From Solibacillus sp. FSL K6-1523 (GTDB taxonomy: Bacteria > Bacillota > Bacilli > Bacillales_A > Planococcaceae), in assembly GCF_038005225.1 (NCBI RefSeq), contig NZ_JBBOSU010000001.1:2282001-2346000 (forward strand): a DNA stretch of 64,000 nt, written 5' to 3'. The notes beneath the pieces are model-generated. The model did no database searches. It saw nothing but the letters and a program-made list of their open reading frames with translations, and was not told the origin of the DNA. A program made the position numbers and the translations under genes. Shown in pieces: positions 41,376 through 49,996 of the stretch (position 1 is its first letter; each line of letters starts with the position of its first letter).

Positions 41376-43131
41376 GACTGTCGCCTCCTTGCGCTACTAA
41401 TTGTTCGAGTTGCTGCAATTGATACATTTCATAATAACTTCCTTGCAATGCCATTAGCTCATCATGCGTACCTTTTTCAATCATTTTGCCCTCATCTATA
41501 ACGACAATGACATGCGCTTGCTGTATCGCACTTAATCGGTGGGACGTAATAATCGTCGTTGCATCTTTTCGTTCTTCCTTCAATGCATGTAAAATCGCTT
41601 CCTCTGTGCGGGCATCTACAGCTGATAATGAATCATCTAAAATTAGTAATTCCGGCTTCATAAGTAACGCACGGGCTATGGAAAGACGCTGTTTTTGCCC
41701 GCCAGAAAGTGAAACTCCACGCTCACCAACTATCGTTTCATAACCTTCGGTAAAGCCTTCAATATCCTTATCAATAGAAGCAATTTGCGCAGCAGCCTTC
41801 ACTTCTGCTCGTGTTGCATCCGGATTAGCAAACGAGATATTCGAATATATCGAGGATGAAAATAGGAAGTGATCTTGAGGAACATAGCCAATTGCCTCAC
41901 GTAACTTCATTTTTTGATACGCATCTATACTATAATTACCGAACATAATTTTCCCTTCATATCCTTCGAATTCACGTAAAATTAACTTTAAAATAGCCGT
42001 TTTTCCAGCACCTGTTTTTCCCACAATGCCGAGTGTTTCTCCACGTTTCAATTCAAAATGAATATGATGGAGCGTCGGTTTTTGGTCATCTGGAAAAGTA
42101 AATGAATCTACTTGAAACGATACATCACCACTTGGCATCTTCGCAATTGCATTCGGTTGATCATCAATTTCCGCGAGAGTATTCAATATTTTTTCAATCC
42201 GGTCATATGACGCACTGCCTCGCTCGACGATATTAAATAACATCCCAATCGCAAGCATCGGCCAAACGAGAATACTTAAATACGTCGTAAATGTCACCAA
42301 ATCACCAAGCGTCATCGCATCTTCTAAAATAAATTTCGTACCAAAACCGAGGCTCAGCATAAAACTCAAACCGACAACAAAGCTAATTGTCGGGTCAAAT
42401 AAAGAATCGACTTTCGCCACACGCAGATTTTTTTCCACGACTTCATTTGATAATTTAGTAAAATCTTCTACATCCTGCCGTTGCTGACCGAATGTTTTAA
42501 TCACTTTAATGCCCGAAATACTTTCCTGCGTTTTATCATTCAAATCAGAGAAAGCTGCTTGTGCATGACGGAAGCGTTCGTGCAACAGCTTGCCATAATA
42601 ACTCGTTAAAAAAGCCATAATCGGCATCGGCAATAATGCGATTAACGTTAAGCGCCAATCAATCGTAAAGGCCATTGCTAAAACGACGAAACCACCTGTC
42701 GTAATCGAGTCAAATAATGTGAGCACTCCACCACCGGCCGTTTGCTGAACCGCGTTAATATCATTTGTTGCATGAGCCATTAAATCCCCGACACGATGCT
42801 TTTGATAAAACGACGACGCCATTTTCGTAAAATGTTGATGTAGCTTCTGGCGCAATATTTTGGCTAAATAGTTGGAAGAGCCGAAAATCATTTGCCGCCA
42901 ATAATAGCGCAGTACATACATGACTAACGCAACAGCTACAATGAGCCCTAGCCATTTAAATAAGCCCTCTTTCGTCAACGTTCCTTCCCCAATTTCATCG
43001 ATTGTGTAGCCAATAATTTTTGGGGGAATTAGCTGTAAAATCGCAACAACTGTGAGCATAATTAATCCAATAGCATACTGTTTTTTTCGCTCTTTGAAAA
43101 ACCATCCTAATTTAAAAAATACGTTCAACAT
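41365..43131 (-). CDS. Multidrug ABC exporter subunit (BmrC/YheI-like)
   Basis: About 588 residues from ATG at 43131. The TTG one codon later is better spaced from AAGGTGG, so the exact start is open. Membrane domain about 1-310, beginning NVFFKLGWFFKERKKQYAIGL, strongly like YheI/BmrC. ATPase: Walker A GKTGAGKTA, canonical signature LSGGQKQR, Walker B LLILDDSLSAVDA in which Asp replaces the catalytic Glu, as known for BmrC. That gives one degenerate and one consensus nucleotide site per dimer. No bmrB-like leader peptide is visible upstream. Confidence 0.86.
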   Translation of the reverse strand: MLNVFFKLGWFFKERKKQYAIGLIMLTVVAILQLIPPKIIGYTIDEIGEGTLTKEGLFKWLGLIVAVALVMYVLRYYWRQMIFGSSNYLAKILRQKLHQHFTKMASSFYQKHRVGDLMAHATNDINAVQQTAGGGVLTLFDSITTGGFVVLAMAFTIDWRLTLIALLPMPIMAFLTSYYGKLLHERFRHAQAAFSDLNDKTQESISGIKVIKTFGQQRQDVEDFTKLSNEVVEKNLRVAKVDSLFDPTISFVVGLSFMLSLGFGTKFILEDAMTLGDLVTFTTYLSILVWPMLAIGMLFNIVERGSASYDRIEKILNTLAEIDDQPNAIAKMPSGDVSFQVDSFTFPDDQKPTLHHIHFELKRGETLGIVGKTGAGKTAILKLILREFEGYEGKIMFGNYSIDAYQKMKLREAIGYVPQDHFLFSSSIYSNISFANPDATRAEVKAAAQIASIDKDIEGFTEGYETIVGERGVSLSGGQKQRLSIARALLMKPELLILDDSLSAVDARTEEAILHALKEERKDATTIITSHRLSAIQQAHVIVVIDEGKMIEKGTHDELMALQGSYYEMYQLQQLEQLVAQGGDSHGK

Positions 43132-43270
43132 GTCCACCTTCTTTATTTCAATTCTCATTATTTTAGCAAAAGATGAAATATTTTGATATATTGCACATGG
43201 AATTTCTTCGGAATTCGAATTTTTTTCGAATAAGGCTGGTTGTAAACTTTAGGACGGATGGTGCCGCAGT

Positions 43271-44932
43271 ATGATTCGACGACCCATTAAGGAATGTCTC
43301 AAATTCCAGGTAAAGTGTATAGATTGTCTTTTTCTAGTCAATTTTAGAAACAAAGCTAGTAATGAGGTGATTCATATATTTCGCAAAAGATTCCATACGT
43401 TGAACAAAAAAGAACAATCTGTAGCCATAAATGAAAAAAGAATAGCTATTGAAGAAAAAATTGACAGTACAGTTTCGCCTTCAGCGATCAATTTTATCCA
43501 AGCAGTACGTAACATCGTTCATCACACATCTGATTTAACGGTTAAATCAATAGCACCAAATGTAACGCTCATTTATATAGACACTTTAGTGGATGATGAA
43601 GTACTAAAAAATCATATTATTCAGGACTTGTTCAAAAGTAAAGATATCTCACCAGAACGTATTTTATCTATCCTGACAATTCCTCAGATCAAGTTAACGT
43701 CTAGCACAGATGAAACCATTTCTGCAATGTTGGCTGGGGCTGTACTTATTCATGTTGAAGGGCACTCGCAAGTTGGGGTGGCAATAATCCCTACGAGTGA
43801 ATCGCGAGCTTTATCAGCCTCTGAAAACGAATCACAAGTAATCGGTGCACAAGTTGGATTTAATGAAAGTCTTTCAACGAATGTCTCCTTAGTTCGCAGA
43901 TATATAAAGGATCCAAACCTTTGCAACGAAAAGATAGTAGTTGGAAAACGCACGAAAACAACAGTGTCAATGTTATACATTAAAGACATTGCTTCCGAGG
44001 AAATGGTGAATACGCTACGCCAAAGAATTACCAATCTTAAATTGGACTCGATATTAGATAGTTCGATTTTGGAACAATTGATAGATGATAACTCTTTATC
44101 AATTTTCCCCCAAATGTTACTAACAGAAAAACCGGACAAGCTTTGCGGTGAACTATTGAATGGGAAATTGGGGGTATTTGTGGATGGAAGTAACCTGGCA
44201 ATCGTTTGCCCACACTCCTTTCTTGAATTTTTCCAAAGTCAGGAAGATTTAAATCTTCGATGGCAGATTGCTACGTTTGCCCGTTTATTAAGATTTAGTG
44301 CGGTCTTTCTTTCTATTTTTCTAACGCCTTTATATGTAGCGGCATTAACATTTCATTACGAAGTCATTCCACAAACACTCGTCATTACGTTAAGTGAATC
44401 AAGAGCATTAGTTCCTTTTCCCCCATTTTTTGAGGCACTGCTGTTAGAGCTTATTATAGAATTGCTCCGGGAAGCAGGTATCAGATTACCATCAAAGGTT
44501 GGTCAAACTATTGGTATTGTCGGCGGTATCGTCATTGGAACTGCGGCGGTACAAGCCGGCTTTACGAGTAATATATTAATTATCATTGTTGCTTTAGGGG
44601 CATTATCATCTTTTACCACACCAAGTTACATGATGGGTAATGTCATTAGAATCATTCGGTTCCCATTAATAATATTAGCAGGACTTTGGGGCTTTTATGG
44701 TATCATGCTGGGATTTTGTTTCATTCTAACTCATCTATTGCGCCAAACAAGTTTGGGGTCTCCGTATACAGCCCCTTTCTATCCACCTCGTCTCATTGAT
44801 TGGCGGGATAGTCTTGTTAGATTACCGTTACCATTCATATATAAAAGGCCTTCAAATACGAGACCCGGAGATGAAAAAAAATATGAACCTGAACCGATAA
44901 ATCCTGAAAAAAATGAACAGAAGGTGAAATGA
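43271..44932 (+). CDS. GerA-family spore germinant receptor, A subunit
   Basis: Up to 553 residues. The start is uncertain: ATG at 43271 has no good site, GTG at 43367 lies in GAGGTG. The N-terminal soluble domain (about 80-330: NFIQAVRNIVHHTSDLTVK, SISEA-like segments, LYIKDIASEEMVNTLRQRI) is followed by about five membrane helices (from LRFSAVFLSIFLTPLYVAAL, VGQTIGIVGGIVIGTAAVQAG, LIILAGLWGFYGIMLGFCF) and a Pro-rich acidic tail. A, B and C subunits sense nutrients in the spore inner membrane and trigger germination. The B gene starts directly after the stop codon. Confidence 0.88.
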   Translation: MIRRPIKECLKFQVKCIDCLFLVNFRNKASNEVIHIFRKRFHTLNKKEQSVAINEKRIAIEEKIDSTVSPSAINFIQAVRNIVHHTSDLTVKSIAPNVTLIYIDTLVDDEVLKNHIIQDLFKSKDISPERILSILTIPQIKLTSSTDETISAMLAGAVLIHVEGHSQVGVAIIPTSESRALSASENESQVIGAQVGFNESLSTNVSLVRRYIKDPNLCNEKIVVGKRTKTTVSMLYIKDIASEEMVNTLRQRITNLKLDSILDSSILEQLIDDNSLSIFPQMLLTEKPDKLCGELLNGKLGVFVDGSNLAIVCPHSFLEFFQSQEDLNLRWQIATFARLLRFSAVFLSIFLTPLYVAALTFHYEVIPQTLVITLSESRALVPFPPFFEALLLELIIELLREAGIRLPSKVGQTIGIVGGIVIGTAAVQAGFTSNILIIIVALGALSSFTTPSYMMGNVIRIIRFPLIILAGLWGFYGIMLGFCFILTHLLRQTSLGSPYTAPFYPPRLIDWRDSLVRLPLPFIYKRPSNTRPGDEKKYEPEPINPEKNEQKVK

Positions 44933-46045
44933 ATGAATCGTTCTATACAACTCAATCCTAATGATACATTTAACGCATTTCTACTTTTTTTCATCATACA
45001 TGGTGCTCAAATTGGGGTTGGGCTACATGGATTTCAGCGGGTCGTATACGAGGGCGCTAAGCATGATGCATGGATTTCTGTCATACTTGCAGGTGTTGCC
45101 ACGCATGTCATCGTTTTTTTTATGATTAAAATATTGCAAATATACGGTTCAAATGATTTATACGGCATTCATCAAAATATATTTGGTAAATGGATTGGAA
45201 ATTTCTTTAATACTATTTATATTTTATATTGTTCAACGGCGTTTTTTACCGTTTTGATCAACTATATTGAAGTTGTACAAACATGGGTTTTTCCAAATGT
45301 GGGTACTTGGTTTCTTACTGCCACATTGCTATTAATCGTGATTTATACATTTACTGGTGGGCTTCGTGTAATTGTTGGCGTTACTTTTTTTAGTATTGTA
45401 CTTAGCATATGGCTTTTCCCGATGTTAGCTTTTCCGATGAAGTATATCGAATCACGAAATCTACTTCCTGTCTTAGAGGCCGATATAGGTGGAATACTGC
45501 ATAGTATGCGGTCCATGACATTTACGATAATTGGATTTGAAATAATCTATATAATCTATCCTTTTGTAAAGGATAAATTGAATGCAAAAAAATATATTCA
45601 TCTTGGTCTATTCGTGACAACCTTGTTTTACCTTATTATCATACTCATTTCGTTAACTTACTTTAGTGGGCAACAATTAACGAAAACGATATGGCCGACC
45701 TTGTCTTTATTTAGCATTGTTCAATTACCATTCATTGAACGAATTGAATATTTCGTCGTTTGTTTTTGGATGTTGATTATATTACCAAATCTTTGTCTGT
45801 TTGTATGGTCTGCTTTTCGCGGATTTAAACGCATGGTAAATATAAGTGCAAATAAATTCATCTGGATTTTCACCTTTATTTTATTCATGATTAGCTTAAC
45901 GATAAAAACTCGAACTCAAATTAATACGTTTAACGATTACTTTAACCAGGTGGCATTTTATATTGTTTTTGTTTACCCTATCATCTTGTACGTGATAGCG
46001 AAAATAAAAAATAAAGTTAAATCACATAAGGGGCAAATGGAATGA
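44933..46045 (+). CDS. GerA-family germinant receptor, B subunit (permease-like)
   Basis: 370 residues with about ten membrane helices, a member of the APC-like GerAB/spore permease group. Typical stretches: GAQIGVGLHGFQRVVYEGAKHDAWISVILAGVATH near the start, LFIYTFTGGLR, FWMLIILPNLCLFVWSA. B subunits bind the amino-acid or sugar germinant. The ATG touches the stop of the A gene and the C gene overlaps its end (ATGA), so all three are translationally coupled. Confidence 0.9.
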   Translation: MNRSIQLNPNDTFNAFLLFFIIHGAQIGVGLHGFQRVVYEGAKHDAWISVILAGVATHVIVFFMIKILQIYGSNDLYGIHQNIFGKWIGNFFNTIYILYCSTAFFTVLINYIEVVQTWVFPNVGTWFLTATLLLIVIYTFTGGLRVIVGVTFFSIVLSIWLFPMLAFPMKYIESRNLLPVLEADIGGILHSMRSMTFTIIGFEIIYIIYPFVKDKLNAKKYIHLGLFVTTLFYLIIILISLTYFSGQQLTKTIWPTLSLFSIVQLPFIERIEYFVVCFWMLIILPNLCLFVWSAFRGFKRMVNISANKFIWIFTFILFMISLTIKTRTQINTFNDYFNQVAFYIVFVYPIILYVIAKIKNKVKSHKGQME

Positions 46046-47160
46046 ACAGGATTTATTTTTTACTACTAGCCTGCTGCGTTAGTTTAGTCGGATGTGCAGA
46101 ATCCAAAATACTAGAAAGGGTTAGTTTAGTCACTTTAATTGGCTATGACATAGGGAAAGAAGAAGCAGTGGAAACAACAGCTATTGTTCGCCAAGTCGGT
46201 ACAGAATTACAAAGTAATGTTGCCATTATAGCTGCTGAAAACGATACATCTCAAGGTACGCGCGCAAAAATTAATCACAGGGTAGCAGAAAAATTAATGT
46301 CTGGACAATTGAGGAGCGTTTTATTCGGTGAGGAGTTTGCTAAAAATGGCATTGGTCATTATATTGATACCCTTTCGAAAAATGCTACGATAAGTGAAGG
46401 GTTAATTTTGGCGATAGTCGAAGGAGAGGCAAGGCCATTACTTGAATATCAATATCCAAATATCGATGAAATTGGTGAACATGTTTATAAGCTTTTAGAT
46501 CAAAATATTAAAAGTGAACAGGTCGTTTCATCTACACTTCATGAAGTAGCGTTTGATTATTATTCCATAGGCAGAGACATTGCCATACCTATTATCAAAC
46601 AAGATAAGGAACTTGTATCGATTTCAGGCATCGCTTTATTTAGAAAGGACAAAATGATAGGGAAAATGTCGGTTGAAGATAGTTTTTACGTGAAGCTAAG
46701 TCGAGATGATTATCAAAACGGTACACTCGAAATAAAGATTAAAGGGGATGATTTTCCTTCATCACTACTAAAGGAACCTCCTAATGAAATTAATTTAGTA
46801 TTCGATCCGATTAAAACGCATAAAGATCTAAAGTTAGTCAATCAAACAATACCCGAATTCGACTTGCATCTCAATGTACAAGCGAGATTATTAGAAGTGA
46901 AACCAAACTTGGAAACGGGGGATTCTGAAAAAGTGAAAGAACTTGAAAAAATAATCGGTAAATATTTAGCAAGTGAAATATCAAGAGTAATTGCCTACTG
47001 TCAAAAAATTGATTCGGACATTTTTGGATATGGTGAATTTTATAAAAGCTCTGTACGTCATTCTAAACTAACCGAAGAGATGTGGCATGAAATGTATAAA
47101 GAAATGAAAGTAAATGTAGATGTTGATTTTTCTTTACTTAGAAGTGGCGTCTTTGAATAA
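46042..47160 (+). CDS. GerA-family germinant receptor, C subunit (lipoprotein)
   Basis: 372 residues. Lipoprotein signal (MNRIYFLLLACCVSLVGC, lipobox LVGC, Cys about 18). Ger(x)C family body with three alpha-beta domains: LVTLIGYDIGKEEAVETTAIV, RSVLFGEEFAKNGIGHYIDTLS, FDYYSIGRDIAIPIIKQ. It is lipidated and lies on the outer face of the spore inner membrane, where it is required for receptor assembly. The start overlaps the end of the B gene by 4 nt. A small membrane frame follows 45 nt later. Confidence 0.9.
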   Translation: MNRIYFLLLACCVSLVGCAESKILERVSLVTLIGYDIGKEEAVETTAIVRQVGTELQSNVAIIAAENDTSQGTRAKINHRVAEKLMSGQLRSVLFGEEFAKNGIGHYIDTLSKNATISEGLILAIVEGEARPLLEYQYPNIDEIGEHVYKLLDQNIKSEQVVSSTLHEVAFDYYSIGRDIAIPIIKQDKELVSISGIALFRKDKMIGKMSVEDSFYVKLSRDDYQNGTLEIKIKGDDFPSSLLKEPPNEINLVFDPIKTHKDLKLVNQTIPEFDLHLNVQARLLEVKPNLETGDSEKVKELEKIIGKYLASEISRVIAYCQKIDSDIFGYGEFYKSSVRHSKLTEEMWHEMYKEMKVNVDVDFSLLRSGVFE

Positions 47161-47204
47161 CCATCATGCTGGAAAATCTACTTTATACAATACGGGGTGA
47201 TTAT

Positions 47205-47360
47205 ATGTTACTTTTATGGCAACCCTCATTTTTCATTTCAATTGTTGCCTTTTTCGTCGGCGTTGTAAAAAAATCATGGCACTTCATACTACTTAATACG
47301 CTAATCTCTTACCGATATTATTTTATTTGCACGAACGATAATGATTTGGCTGTTCAATAA
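47205..47360 (+). CDS. Small membrane protein downstream of the ger operon, possibly decayed
   Basis: ATG at 47205 follows GGGGTGATTAT. It encodes about 51 residues: MLLLWQPSFFISIVAFFVGV then VKKSWHFILLNTLIS, two helices. After residue 35 the frame reads SYRYYFICTNDNDLAVQ. A shift by one base gives LPILFYLHER-stop, and another gives ILFARTIMIWLFNKKK, both hydrophobic. So a longer membrane protein may have been lost here. Family not recognised. Confidence 0.4.
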   Translation: MLLLWQPSFFISIVAFFVGVVKKSWHFILLNTLISYRYYFICTNDNDLAVQ

Positions 47361-47409
47361 GAAAAAAACGTATCTATGTGAAATTTCCACAACAAAGGAA
47401 ATTCTTCAA

Positions 47410-47441
47410 AAAAATCGCCGCCTCCCACTGGAAGCGGCGCC
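47410..47441 (-). terminator. Terminator of the ABC exporter operon (YhaQP-like)
   Basis: On the minus strand CGCCGCTTCC / GGAGGCGGCG stem (one G-U), AGTG loop, then ATTTTTTT. It lies about 175 nt after the permease stop. Confidence 0.75.
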
Positions 47442-47616
47442 CCACATATAAAAAATATTTGGATCCTAAAGGTGATTTGACTGTGCATATCATAGCCCAG
47501 CCAGTCTGACATACCTCCACCAACACCAATAAGAATCTTTCTTCAAAACACAAGATTTCATTCATCTGTTCCAAAATCTCTGCTACTTATATGAAACTTC
47601 TAATCAATCGAGCAAA

Positions 47617-48849
47617 TTAAGTCGTTACTTTAAACACGGTTTTAATTTTTTGAATGAGTCCTCCTGATGAATACGTTAGTACGCTGCGTTTGTAGAACGT
47701 TAAGCTAATAAAGTAAAGCACTAACGTTGTTGCTACTAAAAGTGCGAATGAGATAATTGGTTCGATACTATGAATATCTGTTGCACCAATACGCATCGGC
47801 ATTACCATTCCAGACGTAAATGGAATGTACGAGAATACTTTAATTAGTAATGTATCTGGATTGCCCATACCTGAAATCATCACGTAAAAACCGATTAATG
47901 TCATCATGAGTGCCGGCATCATCACCTGTCCAGCTTCCTCGACTTTAGATACAAGTGAGCCGAATAATGCCCCTAAAATTAAGTACATTAAGATCGTTCC
48001 AAATAAAAAGCCGATCACGTATAGGAAATAACCCATTGACATTGAATCGAGTAAATCCGTAACGAGCGTCCATTTTTCGCCGCCATACGTAAAGCGCAGC
48101 AACAGGAACAATGCACCAAAAATAATGGTGAATTGTGTAAGGGCGACTAAAAAGACCCCAATCAATTTCGAACGGAAATGTGTTTCAGGCTTCACACTTA
48201 CAAGTAGCATTTCTAACGCACGTGAACCTTTTTCCGATGCAACTTCTGTCGTAATCATCGATAAGTACGTTGCGACAAATATATAAATAACAAAACCTAT
48301 TGCATAAGAAACAAAAATACCCGCTTGTTTTTCTTCTGTCGACTTGCCATCATTTGCTTGCTCATTTATCGTTTGCATCGAAATGATGGGCTCTGCCGAG
48401 AGTAATACCGCTTGCTGCTCTTCTGTTAAATCCATTTGCGCCATCGCATACATTTGACCCATTTGACTTATAAGACCTGAAATCGATTGCTGGTCATTCA
48501 GAGGTAGTGGATCTAACGACGTAATATTCGCAGAAAGCTTTCCTTGGTCATCAGTAAGTGTGACATGTGCGTAATACTCGCCCTCTTCTACATTTTCTTT
48601 CGCACTGTCCGCATCAACTACTTGCCAATCAAATTGATCATTGCCTTTTAAAAATGGTGCCACGTCAAAATTCGTTTCGTTCACAACGCCTACGATTTCG
48701 GCATCATCTGAAAATAGTAACCCTTTAATTTCCGGCCAAAAGATAAACGCACAAATCAGTCCCAAATATAACAAGGTCATTAAACGGAATGTTAATGTGC
48801 GGATTTTTTGCTTATATAATTGCTTCACGAGCACAGAAAATTTAGACAT
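47617..48849 (-). CDS. ABC-2 type transporter permease (YhaP/NatB-like)
   Basis: 410 residues from the ATG at 48849 (TAGGTG site upstream). One N-terminal helix (IRTLTFRLMTLLYLGLICAFIFW), an extracytoplasmic domain (about 40-170), then five or more helices (YAIGFVIYIFVATYLSMITTEVASEKGSRALEMLLVSVKPE, LIGVFLVALTQFTIIFGALFLLL, SMGYFLYVIGFLFGTILMYLILGALFG). The EKGSRALEMLL motif is characteristic of ABC-2 permeases of the NatB/YhaP type, which export ions or peptides. Overlaps the ATPase gene by 8 nt, so it forms one transporter with it. Substrate unknown. Confidence 0.82.
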   Translation of the reverse strand: MSKFSVLVKQLYKQKIRTLTFRLMTLLYLGLICAFIFWPEIKGLLFSDDAEIVGVVNETNFDVAPFLKGNDQFDWQVVDADSAKENVEEGEYYAHVTLTDDQGKLSANITSLDPLPLNDQQSISGLISQMGQMYAMAQMDLTEEQQAVLLSAEPIISMQTINEQANDGKSTEEKQAGIFVSYAIGFVIYIFVATYLSMITTEVASEKGSRALEMLLVSVKPETHFRSKLIGVFLVALTQFTIIFGALFLLLRFTYGGEKWTLVTDLLDSMSMGYFLYVIGFLFGTILMYLILGALFGSLVSKVEEAGQVMMPALMMTLIGFYVMISGMGNPDTLLIKVFSYIPFTSGMVMPMRIGATDIHSIEPIISFALLVATTLVLYFISLTFYKRSVLTYSSGGLIQKIKTVFKVTT

Positions 48850-49744
48850 GGGCCGCACCTACTTTCTCTTTGAAAATTTCATGAAGAGATAAATAATCTA
48901 AGCTGAATTTTTCAATGTATTGGCCATTCGAAAAATGTTCGAATAATGTGCGCGCATAAGATTCATCCTCTAATGTCAACACTGCATGCCCGTCGCGATC
49001 ATAGCCGGCTTGTTTTACTCCTGGTAGCTTTTCAAGTTCGCTTTGTGCCAAATCTGTTTGCACCGTTAATTTCGTTTTGCCATACTGCTTCTTCAAATCG
49101 AGTAATGAGCCTGAAAACAGTGCTTCACCGCGCTTTAACAAACACAAATGATCGCATAATTCCTCCACATTATCCATTTGATGACTTGAAAATAAAATCG
49201 TCATTCCCTGCTCTTTTAAGTACAAAATCGCATTTTTCAGAAGCTCCATATTCACGGGATCCAGTCCGCTAAACGGTTCGTCTAAAATTAAAAATTGTGG
49301 TCGATGGAGGAAGCTCGCAATTAGCTGCACTTTTTGCTGATTTCCTTTTGATAATGTTTCCGCCTTGTCATGACGTTTTTCTTGTAAATCAAAACGCGTA
49401 ATCCAAAAATCAATTTCCTTTTTTAATGTTTCTTTCGCTACTCCCCGCAATTCACCAAAGAAATACAACTGATCTTCCACTTTCATTTGTGGAAAGATGC
49501 CGCGCTCTTCGGGTAAATAACCTAATATATCACGATTAATTTTCTTAATGGGTTTGCCATCCCACATAATCTTGCCTTCCGTTGTATCTTGCAAATCCAA
49601 AATCATACGGAATGTCGTCGTTTTTCCTGCACCATTTTGACCGATTAAACCAAAAATCTCGCCTTTTGCAATGGTAAAGTTCAGATCCTGTACTGCGGTA
49701 AAATCTTTGTAACGCTTTGTTACATGTTCTAACTGTAAAGTCAC
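48842..49744 (-). CDS. ABC transporter ATP-binding protein (YhaQ/NatA-like)
   Basis: 300 residues. Walker A GQNGAGKTT (about 36-44), signature TLSKGNQQK (about 134), Walker B FLILDEPFSGLDPV (about 156) and switch SSHQM (about 189). The C-terminal ~80 residues (LTVQTDLAQSELEKLPGVKQ) form the extension typical of NatA/YhaQ. It energises the adjacent ABC-2 permease. The start follows GGGGGGAAACGGGTGACT-type sequence. Probable Na+ or peptide exporter, but not shown. Confidence 0.84.
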   Translation of the reverse strand: MTLQLEHVTKRYKDFTAVQDLNFTIAKGEIFGLIGQNGAGKTTTFRMILDLQDTTEGKIMWDGKPIKKINRDILGYLPEERGIFPQMKVEDQLYFFGELRGVAKETLKKEIDFWITRFDLQEKRHDKAETLSKGNQQKVQLIASFLHRPQFLILDEPFSGLDPVNMELLKNAILYLKEQGMTILFSSHQMDNVEELCDHLCLLKRGEALFSGSLLDLKKQYGKTKLTVQTDLAQSELEKLPGVKQAGYDRDGHAVLTLEDESYARTLFEHFSNGQYIEKFSLDYLSLHEIFKEKVGAAHV

Positions 49745-49996
49745 CCGTTTCCCCCCTAAATTTCTTGAAGTATTAATTCCTTTTAATTAAGCCTCCACAA
49801 TATTAATTTTTCCATAGTTCTCTTTGAAAGAAAATACATTTCATCACCATTTTCTCATAATCTTTTATACGTTCTTTAGATTAATAAGTTTCATTTATTT
49901 GAAGACAATATCAAAACCCAGTATAAGGAAAGTGTTATATTTACACTAAATAAAAAACCTGCCATTTCCAAAATAGGATTTGACAGGTTATCATGT
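49745..49996. other. Intergenic region with amidase-gene terminator
   Basis: AT-rich spacer of about 250 bases containing only the terminator at 49952-49991. Confidence 0.6.
49952..49991 (-). terminator. Terminator of the SLH amidase gene
   Basis: AACCTGCCA / TGACAGGTT arms with further imperfect pairing of the loop (ATTTCC / GGATTT). T6 follows on the minus strand. Confidence 0.72.

Noticed and set aside
43159-43270. Possible BmrB-like attenuator leader before the BmrC-like gene
   Set aside because: No leader peptide or terminator hairpin could be found.
47374-47574. Minus-strand 66-codon frame
   Set aside because: Lies in the terminator region after the ABC operon and has no coding features.
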